A stretch of 64,000 nucleotides of DNA, taken from positions 3,617,501-3,681,500 of the forward strand of contig NZ_JAMZEB010000002.1 in the NCBI RefSeq assembly GCF_024172165.1. Reading direction: 5' to 3'. This document shows positions 51,415 through 61,104 of the stretch, piece after piece. Within the stretch, counting starts at the first letter, position 1. Each line of letters begins with the position of its first letter. Source of the stretch: Nonomuraea thailandensis (lineage in GTDB: Bacteria; Actinomycetota; Actinomycetes; Streptosporangiales; Streptosporangiaceae). The notes under the pieces are model-generated. The model ran no database searches and was not told where the DNA came from. It was given only the letters and a program-made list of their open reading frames with translations. A program made the translations under genes and the position numbers.

Positions 51415-52425
51415 ATCCCGGCCCGCCCGGGCCGCCACCGGAAGACGCCAAGGATGCCTCGGGCGGCCTGCATGCCGGGCTGGACCCGCATCCCGTTCCG
51501 TGCTGAGCGGCACGCCTGGCCAACTGCGCGAGCTGTATCAGCAGGCTCGCGGCCGGGAAGGCCTGGTCACCGTAGGCTTCCACGAGGTGGTGCGGCGAGC
51601 CCGCTGAGACTGGTCACGAATTTGTCACCTCCAATTAGTCAGTAGGTGTCCCTCCGCAGTCCAGCCTGCAAATACTAATTCCTCTGAAGATCTTTCAAGG
51701 AGAATTGCGAACAATATTTGCCTCTCTCTGGTGACAGTGAAGCGACCAGGCGCAGGACAGGTGTTGACAAATTCCCAGGTGGCTGGTGGTTGGCGCTGTG
51801 AACGCTGCTGGGATTGGTCATCGTGTGTCAATATGCAGGTCGAATGCCTTGTGATGAGGTCATCCGTTGCGGATCTTCCAACGTCGAGACAGGGGTTTGA
51901 CGAAGTGGCAGTTCGGAGGGACTTTGGTTGTTAGATTGTCGTGTCAGATGGGGTGGCAGCAGGCGGAAAAACGGATGGAGGTCGCACGATATCCCCGTTG
52001 CCGGGCTTGGATAAGCATCGCCAGTTGATCGAGAAAGGACCCTGGCCAGTGCCGCTGAGGCCGGAGGGCATCGACACCGTGATTTTGCAGAAGACGTGGT
52101 CCGGCAAAGTGTCTGAGCCTGTGGCGCGGTCCGTTCGTGTTGCAGCCGCGTTGCGGGGCGGCCGGGGATGCCGCAGGAGGCAGGCCCTCCGGCATCAGCC
52201 TACTGATGTGAAAGATCTGCGGTGTGGGGAATGAGTTCCCTGCATGAGCCCCGTTGGCCGCACCTGTGCCGTTCCCTGGGCTGCCCGGTGTCACGTACGC
52301 GCCCGCCCACGCGGGTGAGCGCGCAAGGCGTGGCCGGGGGCAGTGCTGACCGGAGCCGACCGTGAGCACGCCGAGGTGTCCATGCTTACCCTGCACCTGC
52401 TGCAATCCTCGTTGGTGTATTCATA
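51415..52425. other. non-coding, partly AT-rich region
   Basis: A plus-strand tail (QLRELYQQARGREGLVTVGF, stop at about 51607) may end another lost gene. From about 51608 to 51960 the G+C content drops markedly below the surroundings. A 68-residue minus-strand frame at 51625-51831 and small plus frames have no recognisable features. No RNA gene identified. Confidence 0.4.
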
Positions 52426-52581
52426 ACACCCAGCTCCTACAGGCCGTTCTGCGAGCAGTGGGCTGGCAAACTCACGGAGGAAGACCGGCGCGCGCTCAGC
52501 CCGCTGTCCTGGGCTCACGTGAACCCTTACGGCCGGTTCCGGCTGGACAAGGAAACCCGGCTCGACCTCACCGCGGCCTGA
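52426..52581 (+). pseudogene. C-terminal remnant of a Tn3-family transposase
   Basis: CEQWAGKLTEEDRRALSPLS, WAHVNPYGRFRLDKETRLDL and a stop at 52579 match the very end of Tn3-type TnpA proteins of actinobacteria (LT.eDrraLtPLfw.HvnPYGrf.LdM..RLdL). Fifty-one residues remain. The next ~300 bp (52582-52884) contain nothing recognisable. Confidence 0.6.
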
Positions 52582-52884
52582 ACGGACCACCGGCGGCCGA
52601 TGGTCATCTGGGGTTCGTGGCCGCTTCTCGCAGGTCAGCGCTAGATGATCTTTTCTTTCCCGTGTGCACGTTGGCGGATCCTCACAGTGTTCAAGGCGCC
52701 GACGCCGCCGAGAGTGGCACAGGCGTCGCCGACGAGGTTGCGCAGGGCCAGGAGGCGTTGCCTCATCCAGCGGGTTCCAGGCTGTCCCGCAACCGACGGT
52801 CGGACTGTAACGCTTTGCTACTTTCGGCCCCACTCGCGCCGGTTCAGGGGGCACTCTGGAGGCGGCTCGCCGGAGCTATAGGAG

Positions 52885-53574
52885 TTCCGGGCCGTCAACG
52901 AGGCGATCGGGCTGTTCGTGCCCAAGGACGTCAACAGGCACAAGTGTCGGCTCTACATGAGCAAGGGAAACCGGCGCAACGCGGTGCCCTCATCCGCGAC
53001 GACGATTTCACCATCGTCGCGAAGTACGGGTCAGAGTTCGCCGGGCTGGTCCAGTACTACCTTCTCGCCCAGGACGTGTTCCGGCTGGGACATCTGCAAT
53101 GGGTCATGGAGACGTCCATGCTGAAGACACTCGCGGGCAAACCGCAGCACGGTCTCGGCGATGGCTCGAAGGCACAAGACGACGATCGAGTCTCCGACCG
53201 GGCCGCGCAGAGTCTTCCAGGTGACCGTCCCACGAGACCGAGACAGGAAACCGCTGGTCGCCCGCTTCGGCGGGATCCCGCTCAAACGAGTCCGCACAGC
53301 CGTCCTCACTGACTGGCGTCCGGTCATGAACAGCGCCCGGCGCAACGAGCTGATCCATCGGCTCCTGGCCGGACGCTGCGAGCTCTGCGAGTCCACGGAG
53401 GGCCTGGAGGTCCACCACATCCGCAAACTGGCCGACCTCAATCAGCCCGGACGGCGGGCCCAGCCCGCCTGGAAACACCTCATGGCCATGCGACGGCGCA
53501 AGACCCTCGTCATCTGCCGCCGCTGTCACGAGGACATCCACGCCGGACGTCTTGCCAAGCCCTACCAGAAATGA
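52885..53574 (+). pseudogene. group II intron-encoded maturase, C-terminal part, frameshifted
   Basis: Three frames join into the end of a group II intron reverse transcriptase/maturase: IGLFVPKDVNRHKCRLYMSK; then YGSEFAGLVQYYLLAQDVFR and LQWVMETSMLKTLAGK (domain X); then from 53161 PLVARFGGIPLKR and the HNH domain (RCELCESTEGLEVHHIRKLA, LVICRRCHEDIHAG). The reverse-transcriptase core with YADD is missing, and frameshifts near 52965 and 53140 break the rest. The last 137 residues are one open frame. Confidence 0.85.
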
Positions 53575-53582
53575 TCACTGGA

Positions 53583-53676
53583 GAGCAGGGTGCGGGGAAA
53601 TCTTGCATGCCCTGTTCGGGAAGAGACCGACGGAAAAGGACCCGGCCAAGGGCACCTCGCCAGCGGTCGACTTCAC
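53583..53676 (+). ncRNA. group II intron domains V and VI (3' end of intron)
   Basis: Domain V at 53583-53617: GAGCAGGGT pairs with GCCCTGTTC (9 bp, wobbles allowed), the upper stem GCGGG/TCTTGC closes on a GAAA-type loop, and a 2-base AT bulge lies in the 3' strand; the AGC triad is at 53584-53586. Domain VI at 53620-53676: GAAG-A-GACCG pairs with CGGTC-GA-CTTC, leaving a bulged A at 53670, seven bases from a terminal AC, the expected branch point and 3' splice site. Confidence 0.7.
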
Positions 53677-53960
53677 GCGGCGGGCGGGCCGGGGAAACCC
53701 GCCGGGAGTAATCACGGCAGGGCGCCCCGGTCCGACCCAACACAGCGCCCCCGGCCGACAGCCATCCTTGCTGGACACCGGCACCGACAAGTCTCTGGAA
53801 GTCATCGAGCGTCCGGTCCACGACGTCGAGCTCTCCCGGCGTTGAGCCGTCCAGCGCTGGGGCGGCGGCCCTCTGCTCAAGACCGGCGGTATGGCAGTGG
53901 TATGTCCACGGCAAGTCGTGGGTCGAGCCCCTCCCGGCCGGTCCGACGAGGCCCGGTGGC

Positions 53961-56900
53961 TCAGGACGGTACGCACACCGTCTGGAAGGGCTCGCCGGGC
54001 AGGTACTGCTCCCACTCCTCGTCGCTGAGCGTACGGCCGGCGCGGGCACAGGCGGCGGCCACCAGGTCCGCGGGTTCGGCCACGCCCCACACCCGGAAGG
54101 TGTCGTCATCGTTCACCGTGGCCAGCACACCATCGCCGAATTCCACCTGCGAGACCCTGCTACGGCCAGGAAGAGCGGCGCCGACCTGCTCCTGCGTGGC
54201 CACGTCCCACAGCCGGACGCTCTTGTCGTCGCTCGCGGTGGCGAGAGTGCCACCGTCGGCGCTGAAGGCCACCGCGGTGATCACGCCGGAGTGCCCGCCC
54301 AGGTCCCGGCCGAGCTGCTTGCGGGAGGCCAGGTCGATCAGCCGCGTTCCCGTGTTGCCGGCCACGGCCAGGGTCCTGACGTCGGGGGAGAAGGCGACGC
54401 TCTTCGCCCTGCTGATGGGCGGGCCGGCCTCGGCCTGGGTGGACAGCTCCCACAGCTGGGCGTTCTCCGTGATGTCCACCGCGGTCAGGTATCTGCCGTC
54501 GGGGCTGATGACCAGCTGCGCGATGTTCTCGGGGCGGACGATGCGGTCGATCCGGCGATGGGTGCGTGTGTCGAAGAGCCATATCTCGGGCTTCGCCGCG
54601 GTCTGCGGGTCCGGTGTGAGCGCGATGGCCAGGGTCCGCCCGTCCGGGCTGTAGGCCGCCGGCCCGATGACGTGGCGAGGGGTTCGCACCGAGCTCACCT
54701 GGCGTCGGCTGGCGACGTCCCACCAGGTCAGCTCGGACTCCAGGCCGATCGCCAGCGTGCCACCGTCCGGGCTGCGCACCGCGGTGTTGATGGGCTGCCC
54801 CGGCCTGATGGTGAAGATCGGCGTTCGCGAGCCGAGGTCCCAGAGCCTGACTTGCCGCGCGTCGGAGGTCAGGATGCTGCGCCGATCGCTGCTGAACGTC
54901 GCGGCGCGCGCGGTGGTGCCCGCCGTGGGCAAGGGAGCTCCCAGCTGCCGGTGTGTGAACGGGCTCCACAGCCGCAGCCCGTCGAATCCGCCGGCGGCCA
55001 GCAGTTTCCCGTCGGGGCTGAAGGCCACGCTGTACAGGCCGATCGTGTGACCGGCGAGCCTGGGACCGAGCTCCTCGCGCGTGGCCAGGTCCCACAGCCG
55101 GACCCGGCCGCCGTCACTCGTGGTCGCCAGGACCGAGCCGTCCGGGCTGAACGCCACGCGGATGCCGCCGATCTGCCTGTTCATGAGCGGCTTGCCGATG
55201 GGCCGCCACGTGGCGACGTCCCACAGGCGCAACGCGTGGCTACTGGTGACCAGCCGCTTCCCGTCGGGGCTGAAGGCGAGGTGGCTGATGCCGGCGGGGG
55301 AGAGGTGCGCTTGGAGCGAGGCGACCTGCCTGCGCGAGGCCACGTCCCAGACCCGGGCCTCGGTCTCGCGGGAGGAGTGGGTCGCCAGCAGCCTCCCATC
55401 CGGGCTGAAGGCGGCGGCGTTGGCTCCGGGAAGGGCGTCACCGACCTGTGTGCGCGTGGCCACGTCCCACAGCCGCACCCTGTCGCCGCCGGTGGCCAGG
55501 AGCCTGCCGTCCGGGCTGAACGCCACGGTGCCGCCGCCCCGGAGCGGCTTCCCGAGCTGCTCGTGCGTGGTGGCGTCCCAGATCCGTACGTCCTCGGCCG
55601 CCGCCGCGACGAGCCGGCCGTCGCTGCTGAACGCCACCTCGGTGACCATCTGCTTCTGGCCGGTCAGGGAGCCGGTCGGACGGTGGGTGACAGGGTCGCG
55701 GAGTGTTACGACGCCCTCGTCCCCGTTGGTCGCGAGGACCTTGCCGTCGGGGCTGAAGGCCAGCGCGAGCGCCGGGCCTGGCCTGGTGAAGACGGCGGGC
55801 CCGGTGAGCGCGTTGCGGAGGCTGTGGCGGGCCTCCTTGGTTGGCGCGAGCCGCCAGGCGGTGACCGCGAGCAGGTGTCCGACCGTCGGCTCGGTGCCGA
55901 CGAGCCGGATGCTCTGCGTCGCCAGTTGCCGGGACAACGCCTGCCGCTTCTGCGCCTCCGCCCGCTCCCGCTCCCTGTTGGCCTCGCCCGCGGCGGACAC
56001 GGCCGAGACCGCGCCGGCGAGAGCGAGAACGAGCAACGTGACCAGCGTGACCAGCGCGCCGCGCCGCATCTTCCTGGATCGGGCCAGCGCCCGGCGGCTG
56101 GAGTCGAGGAAGTCCCGCTCCAGCCGGGTGAGCGTCATGTGGCGGCGCTCGGAGATGGCCCAGCTCTCGACCGCTTGCAGCCGGCTGCCGCGCAGCAGGT
56201 CGCCGTCGCCGCGACCGTTGTCCTCCCAGTGGCGGGCGGCCTGGCTGAGCTGCCCGACGACCGCCAGGCCCGGTCTCTCCGCGCTCACCCAGCCGCGCAG
56301 GCGAGGCCACGCGCGCAGGACGGCGGGACGGGTCAGGACCATCTGGCCGTCACGCTCGGAGAGCACGTAGGAGAACGCCCGGAGGATGGCCCGCAGGTCC
56401 TGCCCGCCGTACTCCAGCTCGGCCACGGGCACCGGGCGGGTCGTCTCCATGTCGTACTCGTCCAGGGTGAGCAGCCGCAGGAACACTCCGGGCACCAGTC
56501 GCCGCTGCTCCTCCGGGAGTGCGGTGTAGGCGTCCTCGGCGATCGTCCCCAGCCCCGGGTCCAGGCCATCGTCCGAGGCGATCTGCCGCGCCCGCTCACT
56601 GCCCGCCCGCAACAGTCCGGTCGCCTCGCCGTTCCCGCTGACCAGGGCGAGCAGCAACTCCCGGGCTGTCGGCCGCGCCTGCGGCTCCTTGGCCAGCGCC
56701 GCCGCCACCAGCGGGCGCAGCGCCGGCGGCAACCCCTCCACGTCGGGTATGGCCGACAGGACCTGGTGGATCACCGCGGCGGCGTTGTCCCCGGCGAAGG
56801 CGTCCGTTCCCCGTGCGGCGAAGAGCATCACCGCGCCCCACGCGAACACGTCGCCTGGCGCGCCCGCCCGCTGCCCGCTGAACGACTCGGGTGGCATGTA

Positions 56901-57422
56901 GGCGGGCGTGCCGGCGATCAGTCCAGTGGACGTCACTGACATCTCCTCGGTACGCGCGATACCGAAGTCGATCATCCGCGGGCCGTCCGGACCGAGCAGG
57001 ACGTTGTCGGGCTTCAGATCACGGTGGATCACCCCCGCCTCGTGAACCGCGGCCAGCGCGGTGGCGATCGCCGTGGCCAACCGGTGCAGGTCGTCGCCCG
57101 CGAACGACCGCCCATCCCGTACGGCTGTGCGCAGGCTGGGCCCGCTGACGTACTCACTGACGATGTACGGCCGCGGGCCCGCCAGATCGGCGTCCAACAC
57201 CCGAGCCGTGCAGAAGGAGGCCACCCTTCGCGCGGCCTCGACCTCCCGGGCGAACCGGTCCAGTTGCGTGCGGCCGCCGTCGGCGTGCAGGAGCTTGAGC
57301 GCCACCCGAGTGCCCTCACCGTCGTACGCCTCGTAGACGACACCCTGGCCGCCCTGCCCCAGGCGGCCGGCCAGCCAGTAGCCGCCGACCGTGTGCGGGT
57401 CCTCTCCCAGCAACGCTCTCAT
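53961..57422 (-). CDS. Ser/Thr protein kinase with STAND-like helical region, transmembrane segment and WD40 repeats
   Basis: 1153 residues from the ATG at 57422 (MRALLGEDPHTVGGYWLAGR), the usual kinase N-terminus; an in-frame ATG at 57548 adds a Pro/Ala-rich lead. The kinase (~10-270) has GRLGQGGQGVVYEAYD, VALKLL, HRDLKPDN, DFGIA and APE-like MPPESFSG. Residues ~290-470 match the helical C-terminal region of nSTAND proteins (LTRPAVLRAWPRLRGWVSAE, ARHWEDNGRGDGDLLRGSRL, LERDFLDSSRRA) without a P-loop. A transmembrane helix (LVTLVTLLVLALAGAVSAVS) leads to ~13 WD40 units (AFSPDGKVLAT, VRLWDVAT). A membrane-bound signalling kinase with a large protein-binding propeller outside the kinase domain. 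Confidence 0.88.
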   Translation of the reverse strand: MRALLGEDPHTVGGYWLAGRLGQGGQGVVYEAYDGEGTRVALKLLHADGGRTQLDRFAREVEAARRVASFCTARVLDADLAGPRPYIVSEYVSGPSLRTAVRDGRSFAGDDLHRLATAIATALAAVHEAGVIHRDLKPDNVLLGPDGPRMIDFGIARTEEMSVTSTGLIAGTPAYMPPESFSGQRAGAPGDVFAWGAVMLFAARGTDAFAGDNAAAVIHQVLSAIPDVEGLPPALRPLVAAALAKEPQARPTARELLLALVSGNGEATGLLRAGSERARQIASDDGLDPGLGTIAEDAYTALPEEQRRLVPGVFLRLLTLDEYDMETTRPVPVAELEYGGQDLRAILRAFSYVLSERDGQMVLTRPAVLRAWPRLRGWVSAERPGLAVVGQLSQAARHWEDNGRGDGDLLRGSRLQAVESWAISERRHMTLTRLERDFLDSSRRALARSRKMRRGALVTLVTLLVLALAGAVSAVSAAGEANRERERAEAQKRQALSRQLATQSIRLVGTEPTVGHLLAVTAWRLAPTKEARHSLRNALTGPAVFTRPGPALALAFSPDGKVLATNGDEGVVTLRDPVTHRPTGSLTGQKQMVTEVAFSSDGRLVAAAAEDVRIWDATTHEQLGKPLRGGGTVAFSPDGRLLATGGDRVRLWDVATRTQVGDALPGANAAAFSPDGRLLATHSSRETEARVWDVASRRQVASLQAHLSPAGISHLAFSPDGKRLVTSSHALRLWDVATWRPIGKPLMNRQIGGIRVAFSPDGSVLATTSDGGRVRLWDLATREELGPRLAGHTIGLYSVAFSPDGKLLAAGGFDGLRLWSPFTHRQLGAPLPTAGTTARAATFSSDRRSILTSDARQVRLWDLGSRTPIFTIRPGQPINTAVRSPDGGTLAIGLESELTWWDVASRRQVSSVRTPRHVIGPAAYSPDGRTLAIALTPDPQTAAKPEIWLFDTRTHRRIDRIVRPENIAQLVISPDGRYLTAVDITENAQLWELSTQAEAGPPISRAKSVAFSPDVRTLAVAGNTGTRLIDLASRKQLGRDLGGHSGVITAVAFSADGGTLATASDDKSVRLWDVATQEQVGAALPGRSRVSQVEFGDGVLATVNDDDTFRVWGVAEPADLVAAACARAGRTLSDEEWEQYLPGEPFQTVCVPS

Positions 57423-57635
57423 GGTCGCTGGGACACGCACATGCGGCCAAGGACTCGGGCGCCCGGAGGCCGCTGGCGGCGGCGCGGCCCCTGCCCGGGA
57501 ACTCGGGCCGGCGCCGGCTGTAGTTGAACGGACATCTCTCTTGCGCATATGGGGTCATCCGTTGTGGGTGAAGACGTAAACCGGGTGAGGAGGGAGGGAG
57601 GCGCCGACCACGTCATGATCCGCTGGGAGCACGGC

Positions 57636-58096
57636 TCAGTTGTCGGTGACCGAGATCTTCACGCGGACGGCGCCGTCGTTGTCGCGCAGGCAACCGTCGG
57701 CGTCGTTGACGCACAGCTGGAGGAAGCCCGCCTGGCGCGCCTCGATCAGGGCCCTGCTACCGACCCTGTAGCGGTCGTTGTTGATCCTCGCGATCATCGA
57801 ACCATGCGGGTGCGTGCTGAGGATCTTGCGCCCCTGATAGATCCTGCGGTCGATGCGCCAGGCGTAGCCGGCCAAGGACACGTGAGGGAAGTCGACCGTC
57901 CACCGACCGCTGACGTAGTGGATCCGCACCATGTCACCCGGCTTGACGTAAACGCCCGCGTTCTGCCAGCCGCTCTCGGAGCTGATCCCTTTGCTTTGCC
58001 GTAGTGCGTTGTGGCCAAGGCGGGCGAGGCGCCGGCGAGGACGCAGCTGCCGGCGGTGAGGGTAGCGAAGAGCAGGGTGGCCAGCTTCGATTGCAT
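57636..58096 (-). pseudogene. secreted LecA (PA-IL)-like lectin, frameshifted after the signal peptide
   Basis: ATG at 58096 begins a perfect signal peptide (QSKLATLLFATLTAGSCVLA, cleavage near ALA-TT), which runs to HYGKAKG near 57990. The lectin domain is in another frame: GWQNAGVYVKPGDMVRIHYV, HPHGSMIARINNDRYRVGSR, LCVNDADGCLRDNDGAVRV. This matches the galactose-binding PA-IL fold with its VND...DN calcium loop. One base gained or lost near 57990 separates the two parts. A sequencing error would make it an intact 150-residue lectin. Confidence 0.65.
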
Positions 58097-58861
58097 ATAA
58101 GGAATGTCTTTCCTGTCTATTTTCAGGTTCGCCGTACATGGGGGTTGGACAGCGTCCGGGGGATGAAGGTTCGCAGCCTTGCGATCTCTTTTCACCCCGC
58201 TCAACGCGCTCAACCGCACGACCGCGAGTCAGCTGGTCGTACGGGCTGTGCCGCCACGAACTCCTCATACGCACGGGCCGGAAGCGTGGCTGGCGGGGCA
58301 GGCGGCCGGCCTCGCGCTCGACGTAGGTGGTCGGGGAAACCCAGCCAGCGGCCGTGAAACCACAGCCCAGCCCTCAACACACGCACCCGCCTCGACGGCT
58401 CTGCCCGACCTGCGCCTTCACAACCCAGCACGGCAACCTCAACCCGCGCGGTAGCGGCCAAGCCGGACGAACCCCGCTGGACCAACGGCGCAAGGCGGCG
58501 CCGATGACAGGTATCTCGATGACGGGAACCTCACGGCCGGGACGGGTTACGCAGCTGCACACCATCCCTGACCGTGACGGATCGCCGCTGTGCTCCGTCA
58601 TGACAGGTGCGACAGGACGTCCCAGTCCCAGCCCTGCCGTACCGGCGGGGGTGCTGCTGGGCCGGGTTGCTGCTGGGCCGGCAGCCGCACCCCGAGCACG
58701 CTGAGCCGCACCAAGGACGCCCGCGAACGCGCCGCGGTGTGGACGATGATCACCGGCATCTGTCCTGTCTGTAGGTGTTCGAACATGGGGCGGGCCGGAT
58801 GGTGCAGCCTGTCGGCGTGGCACATCTGAGTTGCCGTCTGAGGCAAACAGCGCACCGGCAG
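58097..58861. other. region without recognisable gene
   Basis: About 760 bp with only short, low-information frames on both strands. It lies between the lectin gene's start and the Tn3 remnant. The first part may hold the lectin promoter; the rest looks like decayed sequence. Confidence 0.4.
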
Positions 58862-59913
58862 CCCCAAGTCGTGCTTCGCGCTGGTGCTGGCGCTGACGTG
58901 TTTTCAGAAGATGGCGCGCTTTCCGTCCCCGGACGAGATTTCCGAGGTGGTGATCGACCACGTCCGGGCGCTGCCTGGAGTTGGCCGAGGACGTCTGGCC
59001 GGACCACGGGTCCTCCCCGAGCGCGAAGGCGCATCGCAAGCTGGTGCCAGCGTCAGGGCGTGAAGTACGACGCGGGCCGGGCCCGGGCGATCGCCGCGGC
59101 GGCGATCCGGAAGGCGGCCCAGGCCAAGAACAACCCTGCGGATCTGATCAACGTGGCGATCGAGGAGTTGCTCCGGCTCCGGCTGGAGCTGCTCGGGTAC
59201 TCGACGCTGGAGGACCTGGCCACGAGTATCGGCGCCGAGGTGAACGCCACCATCTTCGCCACGATCCCGCGGCAGATGGGCGAGGCCGGCCGGGCCCGGA
59301 TGGAGGCTCTGCTCGTCGTCGGGCCGGATGGCAAATCGACGTTCAACCTGGCTGAAGAAGCCCGCCCAGCGGGCCACCTGGCCGCGGTCTCGTGACTAGG
59401 TGAAAATGGTTGGACCAGGTGGACGCGCTGGGCGACACCGACGCGTGGCTGGAGAGCATCGCGCTGTCGAAGATCGCCGATTTCGCCGGTGAGGCCGACG
59501 CGCAGGACGCCGACACCTTGTCTCGCTATGACCCGGTCAAGCAGGTGGCGTTGCTGGCGTGCCTGACGCACACCGCCGGGATGCGGGCCCGCGATGACTT
59601 GGCCGAGATGTTGTCCAAGCGGATGGCCGCCCACGTCAAACGGGCCAAGGCGGAGCTGGAGGAGATTCGCGCCCGGCAGCGGGCGACCAGTGAGCGGCTG
59701 ATCGGCACCTACCGTCAGGTGCTGGAACGTCTCGACCCCGGCAGCGAGACCTCGGCCGCCGAGGTCGAGGCGGTGGCGCGGGCGATGGAGACGGTGACCT
59801 CGTGTGCCGGTAACGCCGGGCAGGTCCAGGCGCTCGGCGAGATGCTGTCGGCGCTCGTGGTGCAGACCCGCAGCGTGCAGGCGGTGCGGGCGGCGGTGGA
59901 GCAGGCCGGCTGA
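58862..59913 (+). pseudogene. N-terminal third of a Tn3-family transposase, multiply frameshifted
   Basis: Pieces in successive frames rebuild the TnpA N-terminal (DUF4158) and linker region: ARFPSPDEISEVVIDHVRA, LAEDVWPDHGSSPSAKAHRK, GVKYDAGRARAIAAAAIRKA, NNPADLINVAIEELLRLRLE, EVNATIFATI, then after a stop at about 59395 WLDQVDALGDTDAWLESIAL, MRARDDLAEMLSKRMAAHVK and ERLIGTYRQVLERL. It ends at a stop at 59911-59913, far short of the catalytic DDE domain. Confidence 0.75.
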
Positions 59914-60203
59914 CCAGCCGTACCCGGCGGACGATCCCGCCATCCCGCTCCTTGACGACCCGCACCGGGCCCTCCTCGCCTCGTGCCAGCAACAGCACGG
60001 GCAACGTATGAGGCGAGGGACCACCAATGGGGAGGATTCCAGGAAGATCCTTCAGCGGGATGTCCAGATAAGAATGTCCATGGGTTCTACCCGTTCATCG
60101 CCCTGAGCTGGGTGGCGGGCTGCGCGAGCTGCGTGATCCGAACGCCGGACCCGATGAGGAGGAGTGAGGCCGGTGCCAGGAGAGGCCGATCGGGAGGCTG
60201 GCA

Positions 60204-61010
60204 TCAGCGGCCCGCTCCCGCCCGGTCCATCATCGAGCCGATCGTCATGGTCATGCGACGGCGGCCGGCCAGGCGTCCCGCGTGTGCCATCAGCCGGTTC
60301 CTCGTGCCCGTGATCACACTGGGCGGTGGGGTACGCCGGTCGAGGGCCTTCAGCGCGATCGTGACGACCTCCTCCGGGCGCATCCGGCCGGTGCCGCCGT
60401 CGGCCTGGGCGCCCGCGACGTCGAAGAACTCGGTCTCGGTCGCGCCCGGCGACAGTGCTACCACGCGCAGCCCGGTGCCGCGCGACTCGTACCAGAGCGC
60501 TTCGGTGAAACTGAGCACGAACGCTTTGGTCGCGCCGTAGACGGCCATGGTCGGGGTGGCCTGGTAGGCCGCCATGCTCGCGACGTTGACGAGCACGCCG
60601 CGCCCGTGGGCGCGCAGCCGTTCGATGAACAGGCGGCTGAGGGCGACCAGGCTGGTGACGTTGACGGCGATCTCCGCCTCCAGCCGCTGCGGGTTCTCCT
60701 GGTGGAAGGTCGTGTTGGTGGCGAAGCCTGCGTTGTTGATCAGGCTGGTGACGGTCAGGCCGCGCTCGGTCAGGGCGGCGTCGAGCGCCGCCACGACGCC
60801 GGGGGCGGCCAGGTCCATGGCGATCGGCGTCGCGTTGATTCCGTACGCCGTCGCGAGCTCGTCCGCGAGCTGCTCAAGCCGGTCCAAACGCCGGGCGACG
60901 AGCACGACGTCGGAACCCCGCGTGGCGAGTTGCCGGGCGAACTCGGCGCCGATGCCCGCGCTGGCGCCGGTGATGAGGGTGGTCTGACCGTGGTAGTCCA
61001 CGGGTGTCAT
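60204..61010 (-). CDS. short-chain dehydrogenase/reductase
   Basis: 268 residues from the ATG at 61010 with GGAGGAG immediately upstream; an in-frame ATG at 61076 is rejected. Motifs: LITGASAGIGAEFARQLATR, LINNAGFATN, catalytic Ser in VASMAAYQ, YGATKAFVLSF. The C-terminal ~60 residues (KALDRRTPPPSVITGTRNRL) match the DltE/YqjQ-like SDR group. Divergent from a TetR gene at 94 bp, its likely repressor. Substrate unknown. Confidence 0.9.
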   Translation of the reverse strand: MTPVDYHGQTTLITGASAGIGAEFARQLATRGSDVVLVARRLDRLEQLADELATAYGINATPIAMDLAAPGVVAALDAALTERGLTVTSLINNAGFATNTTFHQENPQRLEAEIAVNVTSLVALSRLFIERLRAHGRGVLVNVASMAAYQATPTMAVYGATKAFVLSFTEALWYESRGTGLRVVALSPGATETEFFDVAGAQADGGTGRMRPEEVVTIALKALDRRTPPPSVITGTRNRLMAHAGRLAGRRRMTMTIGSMMDRAGAGR

Positions 61011-61063
61011 GGCTCCTCCAGGAATCCGGTTCGGAACAACGATGGCACCGTAGGTCCGTCTGG

Positions 61064-61088
61064 CACTGAGTGTCAAATGGTCACTGAG
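61064..61088. promoter_or_regulatory. candidate TetR operator
   Basis: CACTGAG occurs at 61064-61070 and 61082-61088 as a direct repeat with 18-bp periodicity; the first copy is part of the perfect palindrome CACT-G-AGTG. It lies between the SDR start (61010) and TetR start (61105). Confidence 0.5.
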
Positions 61089-61104
61089 GTGCTAGCATCG
61101 GGGC

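Noticed and set aside
51625..51831. 68-residue minus-strand gene in the AT-rich island
   Set aside because: No ribosome site, domain or signal peptide; composition difference alone does not support coding.
53677..53720. rRNA-like sequence after the intron (CCGGGAGTAA)
   Set aside because: The resemblance to a conserved large-subunit rRNA segment is only about ten bases and does not continue; more likely chance.
54291..56939. 882-codon open frame on the plus strand
   Set aside because: It is antisense to the kinase-WD40 gene, Gly/Arg/Val-rich and without domain motifs; a shadow of GC-rich codon bias.
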